Shown here: in pieces, positions 15,925 through 24,698 of the stretch
How positions within the stretch are numbered: position 1 is the stretch's first letter
How the letters are laid out: the number at the start of each line of letters is the position of its first letter
From: an uncultured Oscillospiraceae bacterium
GTDB lineage: Bacteria > Bacillota > Clostridia > Oscillospirales > Acutalibacteraceae
Direction: 5' to 3'
DNA: 64,000 nt
NCBI GenBank assembly: GCA_900544375.1
Contig: UQUZ01000010.1
Coordinates: forward strand, 4,349-68,348
Notes under the pieces: model-generated
Told to the model about the DNA's origin: nothing
What the model saw: the letters and a program-made list of their open reading frames with translations, nothing else
Databases searched by the model: none
Made by a program: the position numbers and the translations under genes

Positions 15925-18087
15925 TCACTTCGTTTTTTTTGATTCGGATTGATTGCCGCCAGAAGAATCGACTGGCGAGGGCCGGCCGTTTGCTTTTTTG
16001 CTGCGGCCATTTGGCTTTGTGCCACTCCAGCTGAGGCTGGTTTTGGAGATGATCCTTTCGCAAACAAGCAGCAAAGGCGTCAGGAAGAAGAAAATGACAA
16101 TTGCACTGATCACCGAGCCGCGAGCGAGCATAGAGCAAATGCTCTTGATCATTTCGATGTTGCAGGTCAGATACACACCGAAGGTGGCGCAGAAGAAAAC
16201 CAGCGCGCTCGACATAATGGAGCGGTCGGCGGCATTGGCTGCAATGCGCATGGCATTCATGCGGTCGTGCCCGCGTTGCAGTTCCTCCCGGAAGCGAGTG
16301 GTCAACAGGATGGCATAGTCCACCGTTGCACCCAGCTGCACACAGCTGATCACGGTAGGTGCAATGAAGGGGATGACGGTGCCGGTAAAAAAGGGAATCG
16401 CCTCGTTGATGAAAATAGCGAGCTCAATGCTGCCTACGACGACGATGGGGATCGTGAGCGATTTAAAACAGATCGCAACGATGATAAAGATCGCCAGCGT
16501 GGAAAGGATGCTGGTAACGATAAAATCCTTATCCGCGATTGTGGTCAAATCCTTTGTCAGCGGGCCTTCGCCCGTAATCATACCGCCGCTGTCATAGGAT
16601 TTAACGATTGCCGTCATCTCATCAATCTGTTCGTTTTCTTCCTCGGTGGCGGCGCTGAAGCTTGAGTTGATCATGAGCAGCTGCTTGCCGTCTTTTTTGC
16701 AAATCTCCTTGATTTCCTCCGGAACAAAGGAATCTTCGATCGCGGGGCCCAGGAATTTATTATAGGAAAGAACCGTTTCGATTCCATCCACTTGCTCCAG
16801 CTTTGCCGACATTTCGGTTAGCTTGCTGGCGGGAAGGGTATCGTCAACAATCACAAAGTGCGTCGTTGCCATATTGAACGCATCCTTCATCTTGTTGAGT
16901 GATACGATGGAGGGAAGATCCTGCGGCAGCCCGCGGTCGATGTTATAATATTTTGTTACATTATTTTGGCCGATGCAGGCAGGAATTGCAATGAGAAGCC
17001 CAACTGCGATTAGCACACGGCGGTGCTTGAGAATGAAACTGTTCATTCTATTAAAGCTTGGGATCAGGCTCCTGTGCGTGAATCGGTGAATTGGTTTATC
17101 AAATGCAAGAATCAAAGCAGGCAGGACGATGACAACCGTGATAACGCCGAGCACGACTCCCTTTGCCATGACGAGGCCGATATCACGGCCGAGGGTCAGC
17201 CGCATGAAGCACAGCGCCAGGAAGCCGAAGATCGTGGTAAGCGAGCTGCCTGACAGGGAGAGGAAGGTATTTGATACGGCGCGCGCCATGGCGTCCCGGT
17301 GGTCGCCGCCTTTTTCACGCTCCTCTTCATACCGATCCACGAGGAAAACCGAGTAGTCCATCGTAACACCCAATTGAAGAATGGCGGCGATGCACTGTGT
17401 GATATAGGAAATCTGGCCGAAGAAAATATTCGTGCCAAAGTTATAGACAACCGCCAGGCTCAGCCCCAATAACAATACCCACGGGAGAATCCAGGATTTT
17501 AGCGAGAGCGTCATGGCAACCATGGCAAGCGCGATGGCGATGGCAATGTAGATGGGCGCTTCGCTATCGGCCAATTCTTTCGTATCCAGTGATATCGTGG
17601 AAAGGCCGCTTAAAAAGCACTGCTTGTTCATCAGGCTTCGGATTTCACCGATGGCCTTCATCGTCTCCTCCGATGCACTGGAGTGGTCGTATTGGACGAG
17701 CATCATGGTGGCGTTTGTTTTTTGGCTGTAAAAAACGTTTTTAATTTCATCCGGAAGGATATCCTCCGGCACGCCGATGTCGAGAATATCATCGATCCAG
17801 GTGACCTGATGCACTCCTTCCACCTTCGACACTTTTTCCTTTAGGGCGGCAACGTCCTTGGCGGGCATATTCTCCACGATCAGGACGGTGCTTGCGGAAT
17901 TGTGAAAGGTTTCGTCCAGCACCTGCTGGCCTTTTACCGAATCAAGGTCATCCGGCAGATAAGAGAGAATATCATAATTGACATATGTGTTCAAATAGCC
18001 GATTGCACTGGGGATCAGCAATAGGAAGGCAATCACAAGAATCAGCTTTGTGTGATGGGTCAGCCACCGCGAAAACCGGTCGATCAT
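15925..18087 (-). CDS. MMPL/RND-family exporter
   Basis: 720 residues with two repeats, each a single helix, an outside loop and a block of about five helices, giving about twelve membrane segments. Helix-rich blocks include IYIAIAIALAMVAMTLSLKSWILPWVLLLG and, in the second half, FIVTSILSTLAIFIIVAICFKS. The motifs QLGVTMDYSVFLVDRY and QLGATVDYAILLTTRF carry the acidic Asp of the proton relay, at equivalent places in the two halves. MMPL proteins move lipids, peptides or drugs out of the cell; the substrate is unknown here. It lies 33 bases after the tetR gene and before the lipoprotein gene, so TetR probably controls it. Confidence 0.88.
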   Translation of the reverse strand: MIDRFSRWLTHHTKLILVIAFLLLIPSAIGYLNTYVNYDILSYLPDDLDSVKGQQVLDETFHNSASTVLIVENMPAKDVAALKEKVSKVEGVHQVTWIDDILDIGVPEDILPDEIKNVFYSQKTNATMMLVQYDHSSASEETMKAIGEIRSLMNKQCFLSGLSTISLDTKELADSEAPIYIAIAIALAMVAMTLSLKSWILPWVLLLGLSLAVVYNFGTNIFFGQISYITQCIAAILQLGVTMDYSVFLVDRYEEEREKGGDHRDAMARAVSNTFLSLSGSSLTTIFGFLALCFMRLTLGRDIGLVMAKGVVLGVITVVIVLPALILAFDKPIHRFTHRSLIPSFNRMNSFILKHRRVLIAVGLLIAIPACIGQNNVTKYYNIDRGLPQDLPSIVSLNKMKDAFNMATTHFVIVDDTLPASKLTEMSAKLEQVDGIETVLSYNKFLGPAIEDSFVPEEIKEICKKDGKQLLMINSSFSAATEEENEQIDEMTAIVKSYDSGGMITGEGPLTKDLTTIADKDFIVTSILSTLAIFIIVAICFKSLTIPIVVVGSIELAIFINEAIPFFTGTVIPFIAPTVISCVQLGATVDYAILLTTRFREELQRGHDRMNAMRIAANAADRSIMSSALVFFCATFGVYLTCNIEMIKSICSMLARGSVISAIVIFFFLTPLLLVCERIISKTSLSWSGTKPNGRSKKANGRPSPVDSSGGNQSESKKTK

Positions 18088-18120
18088 GCGGCAACACCTC
18101 GTTTTCTATACAAAATCAAG

Positions 18121-18732
18121 TTAACGAATCATTCTGCGTATGGCGTCATAGAGCGCCGGCTTTATTTCAGAAAGCTTGTAGGGCTTTTGGTACAAAATAG
18201 CGTCGCTGCAAACGGAGCCGGTCATTTCGATGATGATGTAAAGCGTCTGCTCTGCCTGTTCGCGTGACTTGCCCCGCTGCATCAGGCGCTCTATCACAGA
18301 GTCTACTATCGGGCCAAGCTCGCCATCCCTCAAATATTCCATAACGGAAAGGCTGGCGGATAACTTTTTGTGGATCAGCAGCACCAGATCATGGTTTTTC
18401 TCAAGAGAATCGATGAGCCGGGAGGCGAAAAAAAGAATGCCCTCTTCCAACTCAGGCTGCTCAGTTTGATATTTTTCTCCAAGCTCCCGCAGGGCCGCAC
18501 GGACGAGCACGGTGCTTTTATACAGAACGATCTGGTCAAGCAGATCATATTTATCATGGAAATAGAGGTAGAAGGTGCCCTTTGCCACGCCTGCCTTTTT
18601 AACCACTTCGTCAATTGCGGTAGCGTGCACGCCTTTGCTAACAAAGAGATTATAGGCTTCCTCAATCATTCGAATACGCTTTGCGCTTTTTTTATTCTCC
18701 AATGCCGGTTTTGATGTTCCCTGGGTTTCCAC
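18121..18732 (-). CDS. TetR/AcrR family transcriptional regulator
   Basis: 203 residues. Residues about 16-65 form the helix-turn-helix (IRMIEEAYNLFVSKGVHATA ... VAKGTFYLYFHDKYDLL), followed by an all-helical ligand domain. The start is a GTG at 18730-18732, seven bases after AAGGAGG; the open frame extends 45 codons upstream but that part is not protein-like. It heads the operon with the MMPL exporter and lipoprotein. Two palindromes of the TGACGA-n-TCGTCA type about 260-310 bases upstream, one of them in the -35 region of a leftward promoter, suggest that it represses its own operon and responds to a compound the exporter handles. Confidence 0.88.
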   Translation of the reverse strand: METQGTSKPALENKKSAKRIRMIEEAYNLFVSKGVHATAIDEVVKKAGVAKGTFYLYFHDKYDLLDQIVLYKSTVLVRAALRELGEKYQTEQPELEEGILFFASRLIDSLEKNHDLVLLIHKKLSASLSVMEYLRDGELGPIVDSVIERLMQRGKSREQAEQTLYIIIEMTGSVCSDAILYQKPYKLSEIKPALYDAIRRMIR

Positions 18733-18990
18733 ATTTTTTCCTCCTTCCAAGGGCCGCCGTTCTAATAGCGCTTCATTTGAATCGTGTTCATTATTTCTAG
18801 ATAAAACAGCTTTAAAACCGTATATAATAAATGATAAACAACGCAGTCCAATCCTCCTTTCACACAATAATCATCATATGTGCGGTAGCTCCAGCGCTTC
18901 CAATAGGGCTGTAGGTGGCGTTTTCGTGGTTGCCTTTGCTCAAAAAAGTGTGGTGTTGCAGCAAAGGCATTCTTTTTCCAACAATCAGGA

Positions 18991-19005
18991 ATGACGAATC
19001 GTCAT
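18991..19005. promoter_or_regulatory. Probable TetR operator 1
   Basis: ATGACGAATCGTCAT: 7-bp arms around a central A. The same core recurs at 19039-19051, centre-to-centre distance 47 bases. Confidence 0.7.
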
Positions 19006-19023
19006 TTATCTTTTCAAGAGGCA

Positions 19024-19052
19024 ACGATAACACTAAACTGACGAATCGTCAA
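19024..19052 (-). promoter_or_regulatory. Leftward promoter of the tetR operon
   Basis: On the minus strand TTGACG and TATCGT are separated by 17 bases. The -35 lies inside the second TetR-type palindrome, so bound repressor would block polymerase. The predicted leader to the tetR GTG is about 285 bases, unusually long, and a second closer promoter cannot be excluded. Confidence 0.55.
19039..19051. promoter_or_regulatory. Probable TetR operator 2
   Basis: TGACGAATCGTCA, same core as operator 1, overlapping the -35 of the leftward promoter and lying about 60 bases from the proC -35. Confidence 0.7.
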
Positions 19053-19109
19053 TCTTTTAAACGAGATATTCACAAAAATTTAATATGATATATTAGAAAT
19101 AAGATGGCA

Positions 19110-19138
19110 TTGTAAATAGAATAAAAATATGATATGAT
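19110..19138 (+). promoter_or_regulatory. proC promoter
   Basis: TTGTAA at 19110-19115 and TATGAT at 19133-19138 with a 17-base spacer, about 36 bases before the proC start. Confidence 0.6.
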
Positions 19139-19173
19139 TTTTTGTATCATCTGCTTGGAAGGAAGGCTGTTCT

Positions 19174-19971
19174 ATGACAATTGGATTCATTGGCGGCGGC
19201 AATATGGCTGGCGCAATCATCAAAGGCCTGCTCGCTGCTTCCCTTTACCGTCCGGAGGAGGTTTTCGTGACGGATATTACACCGGAGCGCTCCAAAGACT
19301 GTGCGAAACGGCTTGGCGTGGCAGCAGCGGATACTGCCGAAGCGCTCATTGAGCATGCCGACACAGTGGTGCTGGCTGTGAAGCCCGGGGTGTTCCCTTC
19401 CTTGTTGCCGAGCATTGCCCCCTACTTGCAAGAAAAAAATCCGCTGGTGATTTCCATCGCGGCTGGAAAAACGCTTGGTTTTATTGAAGAAGTACTTGGC
19501 TTTTCACCCGCGCTTGTGCGGGTGATGCCCAATATTAACGCGAAGGTAGGGGCGGCAATGAGCGCATTCTGTGCGAATCAGCAGGTAACACAGGAGCAAA
19601 AAAAGCTTGTGGCGCGTTTGTTTTATGCCATTGGGCAGGTCAAAGAGCTTGATGAGGCATTTTTTCCTCTGTTTGGCGTAATTGCAGGCAGTGCGCCCGC
19701 GTTTGCCTATCTCTTCATCGATTCACTGGCCCGTGCGGCGGTAAAGAATGGGATGCAGAAACAAGTGGCTTTGGAAATTGCGGCGCAGACGGTTCTAGGC
19801 AGTGCAAAGCTGATTTTGGAGGGCGGAGAGCATCCGTGGGCGCTGATTGATCAAGTTTGTTCCCCGGGCGGCACAACGATTGAGGGGATTGCTGCATTGC
19901 AGGACGCCGGGTTTGAAGCAGGGGTACGAAAATCGGTGGACGCAGCGCTGGAGAAGGATCGGAGGCTATAA
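19174..19971 (+). CDS. proC: Pyrroline-5-carboxylate reductase
   Basis: 265 residues, the usual length. It makes the last step of proline synthesis, reducing pyrroline-5-carboxylate with NAD(P)H. The Rossmann motif is IGFIGGGNMAGAI at the N-terminus; VKPGVFPSLLP and the stretch around RVMPNINAKVGAAMSAFC fit the family; the C-terminal SPGGTTIEGIAALQDAGFEAGV is the conserved dimer and substrate-site motif. The ATG at 19174 follows GGAAGGAAGG. It stands alone between the divergent tetR operon and HPr. Confidence 0.94.
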   Translation: MTIGFIGGGNMAGAIIKGLLAASLYRPEEVFVTDITPERSKDCAKRLGVAAADTAEALIEHADTVVLAVKPGVFPSLLPSIAPYLQEKNPLVISIAAGKTLGFIEEVLGFSPALVRVMPNINAKVGAAMSAFCANQQVTQEQKKLVARLFYAIGQVKELDEAFFPLFGVIAGSAPAFAYLFIDSLARAAVKNGMQKQVALEIAAQTVLGSAKLILEGGEHPWALIDQVCSPGGTTIEGIAALQDAGFEAGVRKSVDAALEKDRRL

Positions 19972-20423
19972 GGCCGCAGAAGAAGAAAAAACACTGCGCT
20001 GTGCTTTTTTCCATGTGATTGGTTGGTTTGCTTCCCCCTCTAGTCGTGGCAAAGGCAGTAAGGGTTGGTTATTTTTTATACGCATTTGGCAGCAAGCGTG
20101 AAAAACGGGCATATGATGAGAATTGCCCCCATCTGCGTGAAGAGACGCTTCATCGGCTTACTTTAATGTGATAAGGGAAGTATAATGGCCTTCCTTTAGA
20201 ACGTTTGACTACAAATCCATGGCATTTTTCTATATATTGCACAAAAAACGCAATATGCAATTTACACAAACATCAGACCTTGAAAACGGTTTCGCTTGGG
20301 ATACAAGCTGAATTTTCGCAAAATGGTCTATAACTCGCCATAAGTCGTTGACGGAGACAAGTTTTGTGATATAATATGTAGCGAAGCAGACATGAAATTT
20401 GATTGTGTGGGAGATATATCATT
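19972..20423. other. Intergenic region proC-HPr
   Basis: Holds a weak A/T-flanked hairpin at 19986-20010 (AAAAAACAC/GTGCTTTTTT) that may end proC, an inverted repeat ATATTGC/GCAATAT at 20234-20256, and the HPr promoter at 20348-20375. No gene is apparent. Confidence 0.5.
20348..20375 (+). promoter_or_regulatory. HPr gene promoter
   Basis: TTGACG at 20348-20353 and TATAAT at 20370-20375 with a 16-base spacer, about 48 bases before the start codon. Confidence 0.75.
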
Positions 20424-20687
20424 ATGTATGTGAAAGACGTAACGGTTCAGAATCAGGTCGGCCTGCACGCTCGTCCGGCAACCTTTTTTATCCAGAAGGC
20501 AAATGAGTACAAATCCTCCATTTGGGTGGAAAAAGAGGAGCGCCGCGTGAATGCAAAGAGCTTGCTTGGCGTTCTTTCCCTCGGCATTATGGGCGGAACG
20601 AATATCCGGATCATTGCCGGCGGCCCCGATGAGGAGCAGGCGGTGGAAGGGCTGATCAAGCTTGTGGAATCTGGTTTCGCGGAGTAA
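20424..20687 (+). CDS. ptsH: Phosphocarrier protein HPr
   Basis: 87 residues, the size of HPr. VGLHARPAT contains His15, phosphorylated by PTS enzyme I and passed to sugar permeases. NAKSLLGVLSLGIMGG contains Ser46, the site of the HPr kinase that controls carbon catabolite repression in Gram-positives. Having both residues supports true HPr rather than Crh, which lacks the histidine. The ATG at 20424 follows GGGAG with a 10-base gap; the frame opens upstream without a better start. It is a single-gene unit closed by a strong terminator; no enzyme I gene is adjacent. Confidence 0.93.
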   Translation: MYVKDVTVQNQVGLHARPATFFIQKANEYKSSIWVEKEERRVNAKSLLGVLSLGIMGGTNIRIIAGGPDEEQAVEGLIKLVESGFAE

Positions 20688-20778
20688 TCTTTCGGAGAAA
20701 ACCGACCGTTTTCTTTCAGCCCTGTCTAGGATGGGCGCCTGTTTTTAGGCGTGGACAGGCTCGAAAAGTGCATGAATG

Positions 20779-20823
20779 AAAAAACAAAGGCTCTGTTTGG
20801 CAAAAGCAGAGCCTTTGTTTTTT
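20779..20823. terminator. Bidirectional terminator
   Basis: AAAACAAAGGCTCTG (20781-20795) pairs with CAGAGCCTTTGTTTT (20807-20821), flanked by A-run and T-run. It can end HPr on the plus strand and the DUF1836 gene on the minus strand. Confidence 0.9.
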
Positions 20824-20925
20824 ATTCTATTATTAAAAAACAAAATACACAGGCTATGGATGCGGCCTGCGCATTTGGTGATATGGAATTCTGGCCACCC
20901 TGACTCACACAAGGGGAAGCGCCCC

Positions 20926-21570
20926 CTATTCTCCCTGCTCTTCCGGGTTGCTTTCCTCCTGTTTATGGGCTTTGATCGCTTCCTCTTCCTGCTGGAGACG
21001 TTCCTCTTTTTTCTCCTTACAATAATCAAGCAGCTGGCTGCTGAGCATTGTGTTTAAAGCGGCCTCAAAGGAGAGCAGAGCAATCAGCGTTAGCGCGATG
21101 CTGCTCTCATCTGTCACACCCTGGTCCTTGCACTGGTGCTCGATTCTGGAAAGTTTCTCTTCGATATCCTTCCGGTAGGCCTTTTCATAGCCGCCAACAA
21201 GGTCATAAAATATGCCGTACATGTTGTCGAGCTGCTCGGTATTTTCAATATGGGAGGTGAAACGTTTGATTTCCGGCATCGGCAGATTCTGCTTGAGCAA
21301 AAAGATATAAATCAGCGTAATGATATGGCGGCGGTTGTAGCGTTTGTTTTCTGGGCGGGGGAGCACACCCTCCTTGCTATAGTTGTTAATCATCGTGTTA
21401 GTGAAAACGCTCTCATCCTTGCGGCGCAGGCTCGGCCCCATTTCCTGCTCCAGCAAGGAAGTCACCTGCTCCATATAGAGATCTATTTTGGGGATATCTC
21501 CGGAAGAGAGCAGCTTGAAATCCGCCAACTCCTGAGCACGGCGCAGTGTTTCATCTTTTAGATCGGACAT
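20926..21570 (-). CDS. DUF1836 domain-containing protein
   Basis: 214 residues. The middle (FTNTMINNYSKEGVLPRPENKRYNRRHIITLIYIFLLKQ) is the DUF1836 signature: a helix-turn-helix-like fold with N-Y-x-K-x-G-x-[IL]-x-x-P, resembling MerR-type DNA-binding heads. The last 35 residues are Glu/Lys/Gln-rich and probably unstructured. No ligand domain is seen and targets are unknown; a DNA-binding role is inference from the fold. The start is the ATG at 21570, eight bases after GGAGG; the ATG at 21585 lies before that site. It is a single-gene unit. Confidence 0.85.
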   Translation of the reverse strand: MSDLKDETLRRAQELADFKLLSSGDIPKIDLYMEQVTSLLEQEMGPSLRRKDESVFTNTMINNYSKEGVLPRPENKRYNRRHIITLIYIFLLKQNLPMPEIKRFTSHIENTEQLDNMYGIFYDLVGGYEKAYRKDIEEKLSRIEHQCKDQGVTDESSIALTLIALLSFEAALNTMLSSQLLDYCKEKKEERLQQEEEAIKAHKQEESNPEEQGE

Positions 21571-21650
21571 TCTAAAAACCTCCATCTATATTGCACGTCA
21601 AACGTTATTTACAGCTTTATTATACGGCTTTTTATACTGCATGGCAAGCA

Positions 21651-21689
21651 TAAAAATAAAACGCCTGGAAAACCTCTTCCCAGGCGTTT
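21651..21689 (-). terminator. Terminator of the GDPD gene
   Basis: Read on the minus strand, AAACGCCTGG pairs with CCAGGCGTTT and is followed by TTTATTTTTA, 35 bases after the GDPD stop. Confidence 0.85.
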
Positions 21690-21725
21690 GGTTCCGAATC
21701 ATAAAAAGACGGGTAACAATAACCT

Positions 21726-22463
21726 TTATCGAATAACGCTCACTGCCACATCCGGCGTGTCGGTGATAATACCATCTGATCCCCACTCGCTGCATAGACG
21801 CATGGCTTCCTCCAGATTGACTGTCCATGGGTTTACAATGATTCCAGATTTATGACAATCATCTAAATAATCCTCGTCTACATAGGCGATCAGGGGATGC
21901 AGGGCGTCGGCATGGATTTGTTTTGCATAAGCGATTGGATCGTCATAAACCTGCTCGATCACGGGGGAATCAGGGGAATATAAGAAGCCAGTGCGAGTGT
22001 TTGGGTCAATTTCCTTCGCTTCCACCAGCAGGCGCGGATCAAAGCTTGAAATGATTAAACGATCAAAAAGATGATGCGCCTTGACGCACGCAATCGTTTT
22101 GCGGACGATATCTTTTTCTCCGGATTTTGGGCTTTTGATCTCCACGTTGATGATGGAAAACGGATCCGCAATCTCCAAAAATTCATGCAAAGTGGGGATT
22201 TTCGTTCCTGCAAAATCAGGGGAAAAATAGGAGCCAAAATCAAATTTTTTGAGCTCTTCCAGCGTGTAGTCGGAGATGTTGCCCTTGCCATCGGAGGTTT
22301 CATCGATGGTGTAGTTGTGGCAGATGACCAGTTCTCCATCCTTTGTTAGATGGACGTCGTTTTCCACGCCATCCGCTCCGAGCTCGATTGCCTTGAGGAA
22401 TGCGGGGATCGTATTCTGCGGCGCGTGCTTGTTTGCGCCGCGGTGCGCGAGGATCTTTGTCAT
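21726..22463 (-). CDS. Glycerophosphodiester phosphodiesterase family protein
   Basis: 245 residues. AHRGANKHAPQNT holds His7-Arg8, VENDVHL holds Glu34 and Asp36, and ICHNYTIDETSDGKG holds His49, matching the metal-binding and acid/base residues of the GDPD barrel; INVEIKSP and DGIITDTP close the barrel. The enzyme splits glycerophosphodiesters such as glycerophosphocholine into glycerol-3-phosphate and an alcohol. No signal peptide is seen, so it acts in the cytosol. The ATG at 22463 follows AGGAGAG. It is transcribed alone, divergently from the radical SAM gene. Confidence 0.93.
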   Translation of the reverse strand: MTKILAHRGANKHAPQNTIPAFLKAIELGADGVENDVHLTKDGELVICHNYTIDETSDGKGNISDYTLEELKKFDFGSYFSPDFAGTKIPTLHEFLEIADPFSIINVEIKSPKSGEKDIVRKTIACVKAHHLFDRLIISSFDPRLLVEAKEIDPNTRTGFLYSPDSPVIEQVYDDPIAYAKQIHADALHPLIAYVDEDYLDDCHKSGIIVNPWTVNLEEAMRLCSEWGSDGIITDTPDVAVSVIR

Positions 22464-22683
22464 AAAAAATCTCTCCTGTCCTTTGATATCGGTAAAGAAA
22501 TGAATGCTCCGTGCCTATTATACCTGATACCATCTGTTTTGTTAAGCGGGAAAGTTGAATTTCCGGCGCAAATGCTTGCCTTTTTTCCCACTCCGTTTTA
22601 TCATAATCGTTGTGTTTTGATAACGGGGGGCAGTGCAAAGAATCGATCTTTCAAAAGCCCCATTATGAAAGGAGGATCATATA

Positions 22684-23580
22684 ATGGATGCTTTTTCCTG
22701 CGCTGCTTGCCCGCGCCGCTGCGGCGCCTTACGGAAACCGGCGCAGCCCTCTGGAGGATTTTGCGGGATGCCGGCCGGGTTTGTGGTTGCGCGGGCGGCT
22801 CTGCATCAGTGGGAGGAGCCTTGCATTAGTGGGCAACACGGTTCTGGAACCGTGTTTTTCTCCGGCTGCTCGCTGCGCTGTGTTTATTGCCAAAACCAGC
22901 AGATCAGCCTCGGCCGCTATGGAGCGCTGGTGACGGAGGAGAACTTGCTGCGGATGTTTGACCGGCTGATTGAGCAGGGCGCGCATAACCTGAATCTAGT
23001 TAATCCAACCCACTATGCGCCGATGCTTGCAAAGGCTCTGAAAAAATACTGTTCGCCTGTGCCGGTTATCTATAATTCAGGGGGATATGAGCGGGTAGAA
23101 ATGCTCAAGGCCCTGGAGGGGCTCGTTGATATTTATTTGCCAGATCTGAAATATGTGGACAGTGCAGTTTCGCTGCGTTATTCCGGTGCGGCAGATTATT
23201 TTGACTATGCTTCGAAGGCGATCTTAGAAATGAGCAGGCAGGTAGGGAAAGCGGCCTTTGATAAAAATGGAGTGATGAAAAAAGGGCTGATCGTCCGGCA
23301 TTTGATCCTGCCGCGCAATACGGCGCAGTCCATCAAGGCGCTTACATGGATTCATGAAAACCTGCCGGAGGGGACGCTCGTCAGCCTGATGTGCCAGTAT
23401 ACGCCGTGCGGGGAGCTGGAAAACTTCCCAGAGCTTCAGCGGCGGCTCACGCGCAGGGAATATGAAAAAGTGGTGGATCAAATGCTGGAGCTGGGCTTGA
23501 CCGGCGGATATTTGCAGGAATTATCCTCGGCAAAAGAGGAGTATATTCCGCCTTTTGATCTCACCGGAGTGATTATATAG
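22684..23580 (+). CDS. PflA-like radical SAM protein
   Basis: 298 residues. CSLRCVYC (Cys62/66/69) binds the 4Fe-4S cluster that cleaves S-adenosylmethionine. Extra cysteines at the N-terminus (Cys6, 9, 13, 27) form a second cluster-like site, as in the COG1313 group related to pyruvate formate-lyase activating enzymes. NLVNPTHYAP and PDLKYVD also fit. What it modifies is not known, and no glycyl-radical enzyme lies nearby. AAAGGAGG stands eight bases before the ATG. It is probably a single-gene unit. Confidence 0.87.
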   Translation: MDAFSCAACPRRCGALRKPAQPSGGFCGMPAGFVVARAALHQWEEPCISGQHGSGTVFFSGCSLRCVYCQNQQISLGRYGALVTEENLLRMFDRLIEQGAHNLNLVNPTHYAPMLAKALKKYCSPVPVIYNSGGYERVEMLKALEGLVDIYLPDLKYVDSAVSLRYSGAADYFDYASKAILEMSRQVGKAAFDKNGVMKKGLIVRHLILPRNTAQSIKALTWIHENLPEGTLVSLMCQYTPCGELENFPELQRRLTRREYEKVVDQMLELGLTGGYLQELSSAKEEYIPPFDLTGVII

Positions 23581-23651
23581 TATTAAAAACCGTATCAAGA
23601 TTATATGACGAAATCAATAAAAGAATTTAAAACTTTAATTTGCGGAAACTA

Positions 23652-23680
23652 TTGACATGAGATGTGTAGAGTGCTATGAT
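23652..23680 (+). promoter_or_regulatory. Promoter of the hemolysin III-like gene
   Basis: TTGACA at 23652-23657 and TATGAT at 23675-23680 with a 17-base spacer, close to consensus. Confidence 0.8.
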
Positions 23681-23738
23681 GGGTATCGCAAAAGAGAGAA
23701 GAACTGATAGGCCGATTGAAAAGAGAGGGAGGATGATT

Positions 23739-24413
23739 ATGTCACTGGATAAAGTGCCGCTGATTCAATACGGCAAGGCGGAGGATATCATCAATTCTGT
23801 TACCCATGCAGTGGGTGCGGTGTTTGGCGTTATCGTGCTCATTTTGTGCACGGTGCGTTCAGCAAAGCTAGACTCGGCGATGGGCGTGGTCAGTTCCGTA
23901 ATTTACGGTGTGTCGATGATTCTCCTATATTTCTGCTCGGCACTCTACCACGGCTTGCCGGCAGGGAATGCAAAACGGTTTATGCGCATCGTTGACCATG
24001 CGGTGATCTATTTGCTGATCGCGGGCACAATCACGCCCTGCGTGCTGATCGCGCTGCGCTCCGAGAGCAATGTGGCGGGATGGGTGATGTTTGGCGTCAC
24101 CTGGGGCTGCGCGCTGCTGGGGATTATCCTCACGCTGATCGACTTCGAAAAATTTAAGGTCATGGAAATGGTGCTCTATATCGCCATCGGCTGGACGCTG
24201 TTGTTCGTGGTAAAGCCCCTGTTTCATGCGCTGAGCACAACGGGTGTTGTGCTGGTGATTCTGGGCGGCGCGGTGTATACGGTCGGTGCGATTATCTATG
24301 GCTTTGGCAAGAAGGTCAAGTATTTCCATGCGCTGTTCCATATCTTTGTGCTGGCGGGCAGCACGCTGCATTTCGTGGCGGTTTATTGGTATGTGCTGCC
24401 GCTGGCGAAATAA
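23739..24413 (+). CDS. Hemolysin III / PAQR family membrane protein
   Basis: 224 residues with seven predicted membrane helices. The conserved residues of the family are present: EDIINSVTHAVGAVFG, SALYHGLP, RIVDHAVIYLLIAGTITP and, near the end, FHALFHIFVLAGSTLHF; the histidines in these stretches form a metal site in PAQR/adiponectin-receptor-like proteins. Bacterial members influence membrane lipid state, and hemolytic activity is rarely shown. The start is the ATG at 23739, six bases after GGGAGG; earlier ATGs at 23676 and 23733 lie too close to or before the binding site. Confidence 0.9.
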   Translation: MSLDKVPLIQYGKAEDIINSVTHAVGAVFGVIVLILCTVRSAKLDSAMGVVSSVIYGVSMILLYFCSALYHGLPAGNAKRFMRIVDHAVIYLLIAGTITPCVLIALRSESNVAGWVMFGVTWGCALLGIILTLIDFEKFKVMEMVLYIAIGWTLLFVVKPLFHALSTTGVVLVILGGAVYTVGAIIYGFGKKVKYFHALFHIFVLAGSTLHFVAVYWYVLPLAK

Positions 24414-24480
24414 GCAAAGCGAAGATTTTTACAACAACATTTCCTTTATCTCCTTTTGATGAAGTTCACACACAAACGGC

Positions 24481-24523
24481 AGGCGGCAGGTGCGTTGTGC
24501 ATCTGCCGCCTTCCGGTTATTTA
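24481..24523 (+). terminator. Terminator after the hemolysin III-like gene
   Basis: AGGCGGCAG (24481-24489) pairs with CTGCCGCCT (24503-24511), followed by a T-rich stretch. Confidence 0.7.
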
Positions 24524-24643
24524 TAATTGATCATAAAATGTGCATAAAAATAATATCAATTTCTTGTAGATTATAACTGTTTAACGAATCAGGGAAAAGT
24601 TGTAATATAATACTATAGATTGTAAAGAAGGGGGAATCTATTC

Positions 24644-24682
24644 ATGTCAATATTGAAGGTTTGTAGAATGATTTTACAATAA
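24644..24682 (+). CDS. Possible 12-residue leader peptide
   Basis: ATG TCA ... CAA TAA encodes MSILKVCRMILQ, with GGGGG eight bases before the ATG. It ends 17 bases before the ATG of the secreted-protein gene, just ahead of that gene's AAGGGAG. It could be a leader peptide that tunes translation, or chance. Confidence 0.3.
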   Translation: MSILKVCRMILQ

Positions 24683-24698
24683 AAGGGAGAATTAAAAA

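Noticed and set aside
15949..16665. Plus-strand frame opposite the MMPL gene
   Set aside because: Shadow frame; the minus-strand MMPL protein has clear motifs over the same bases.
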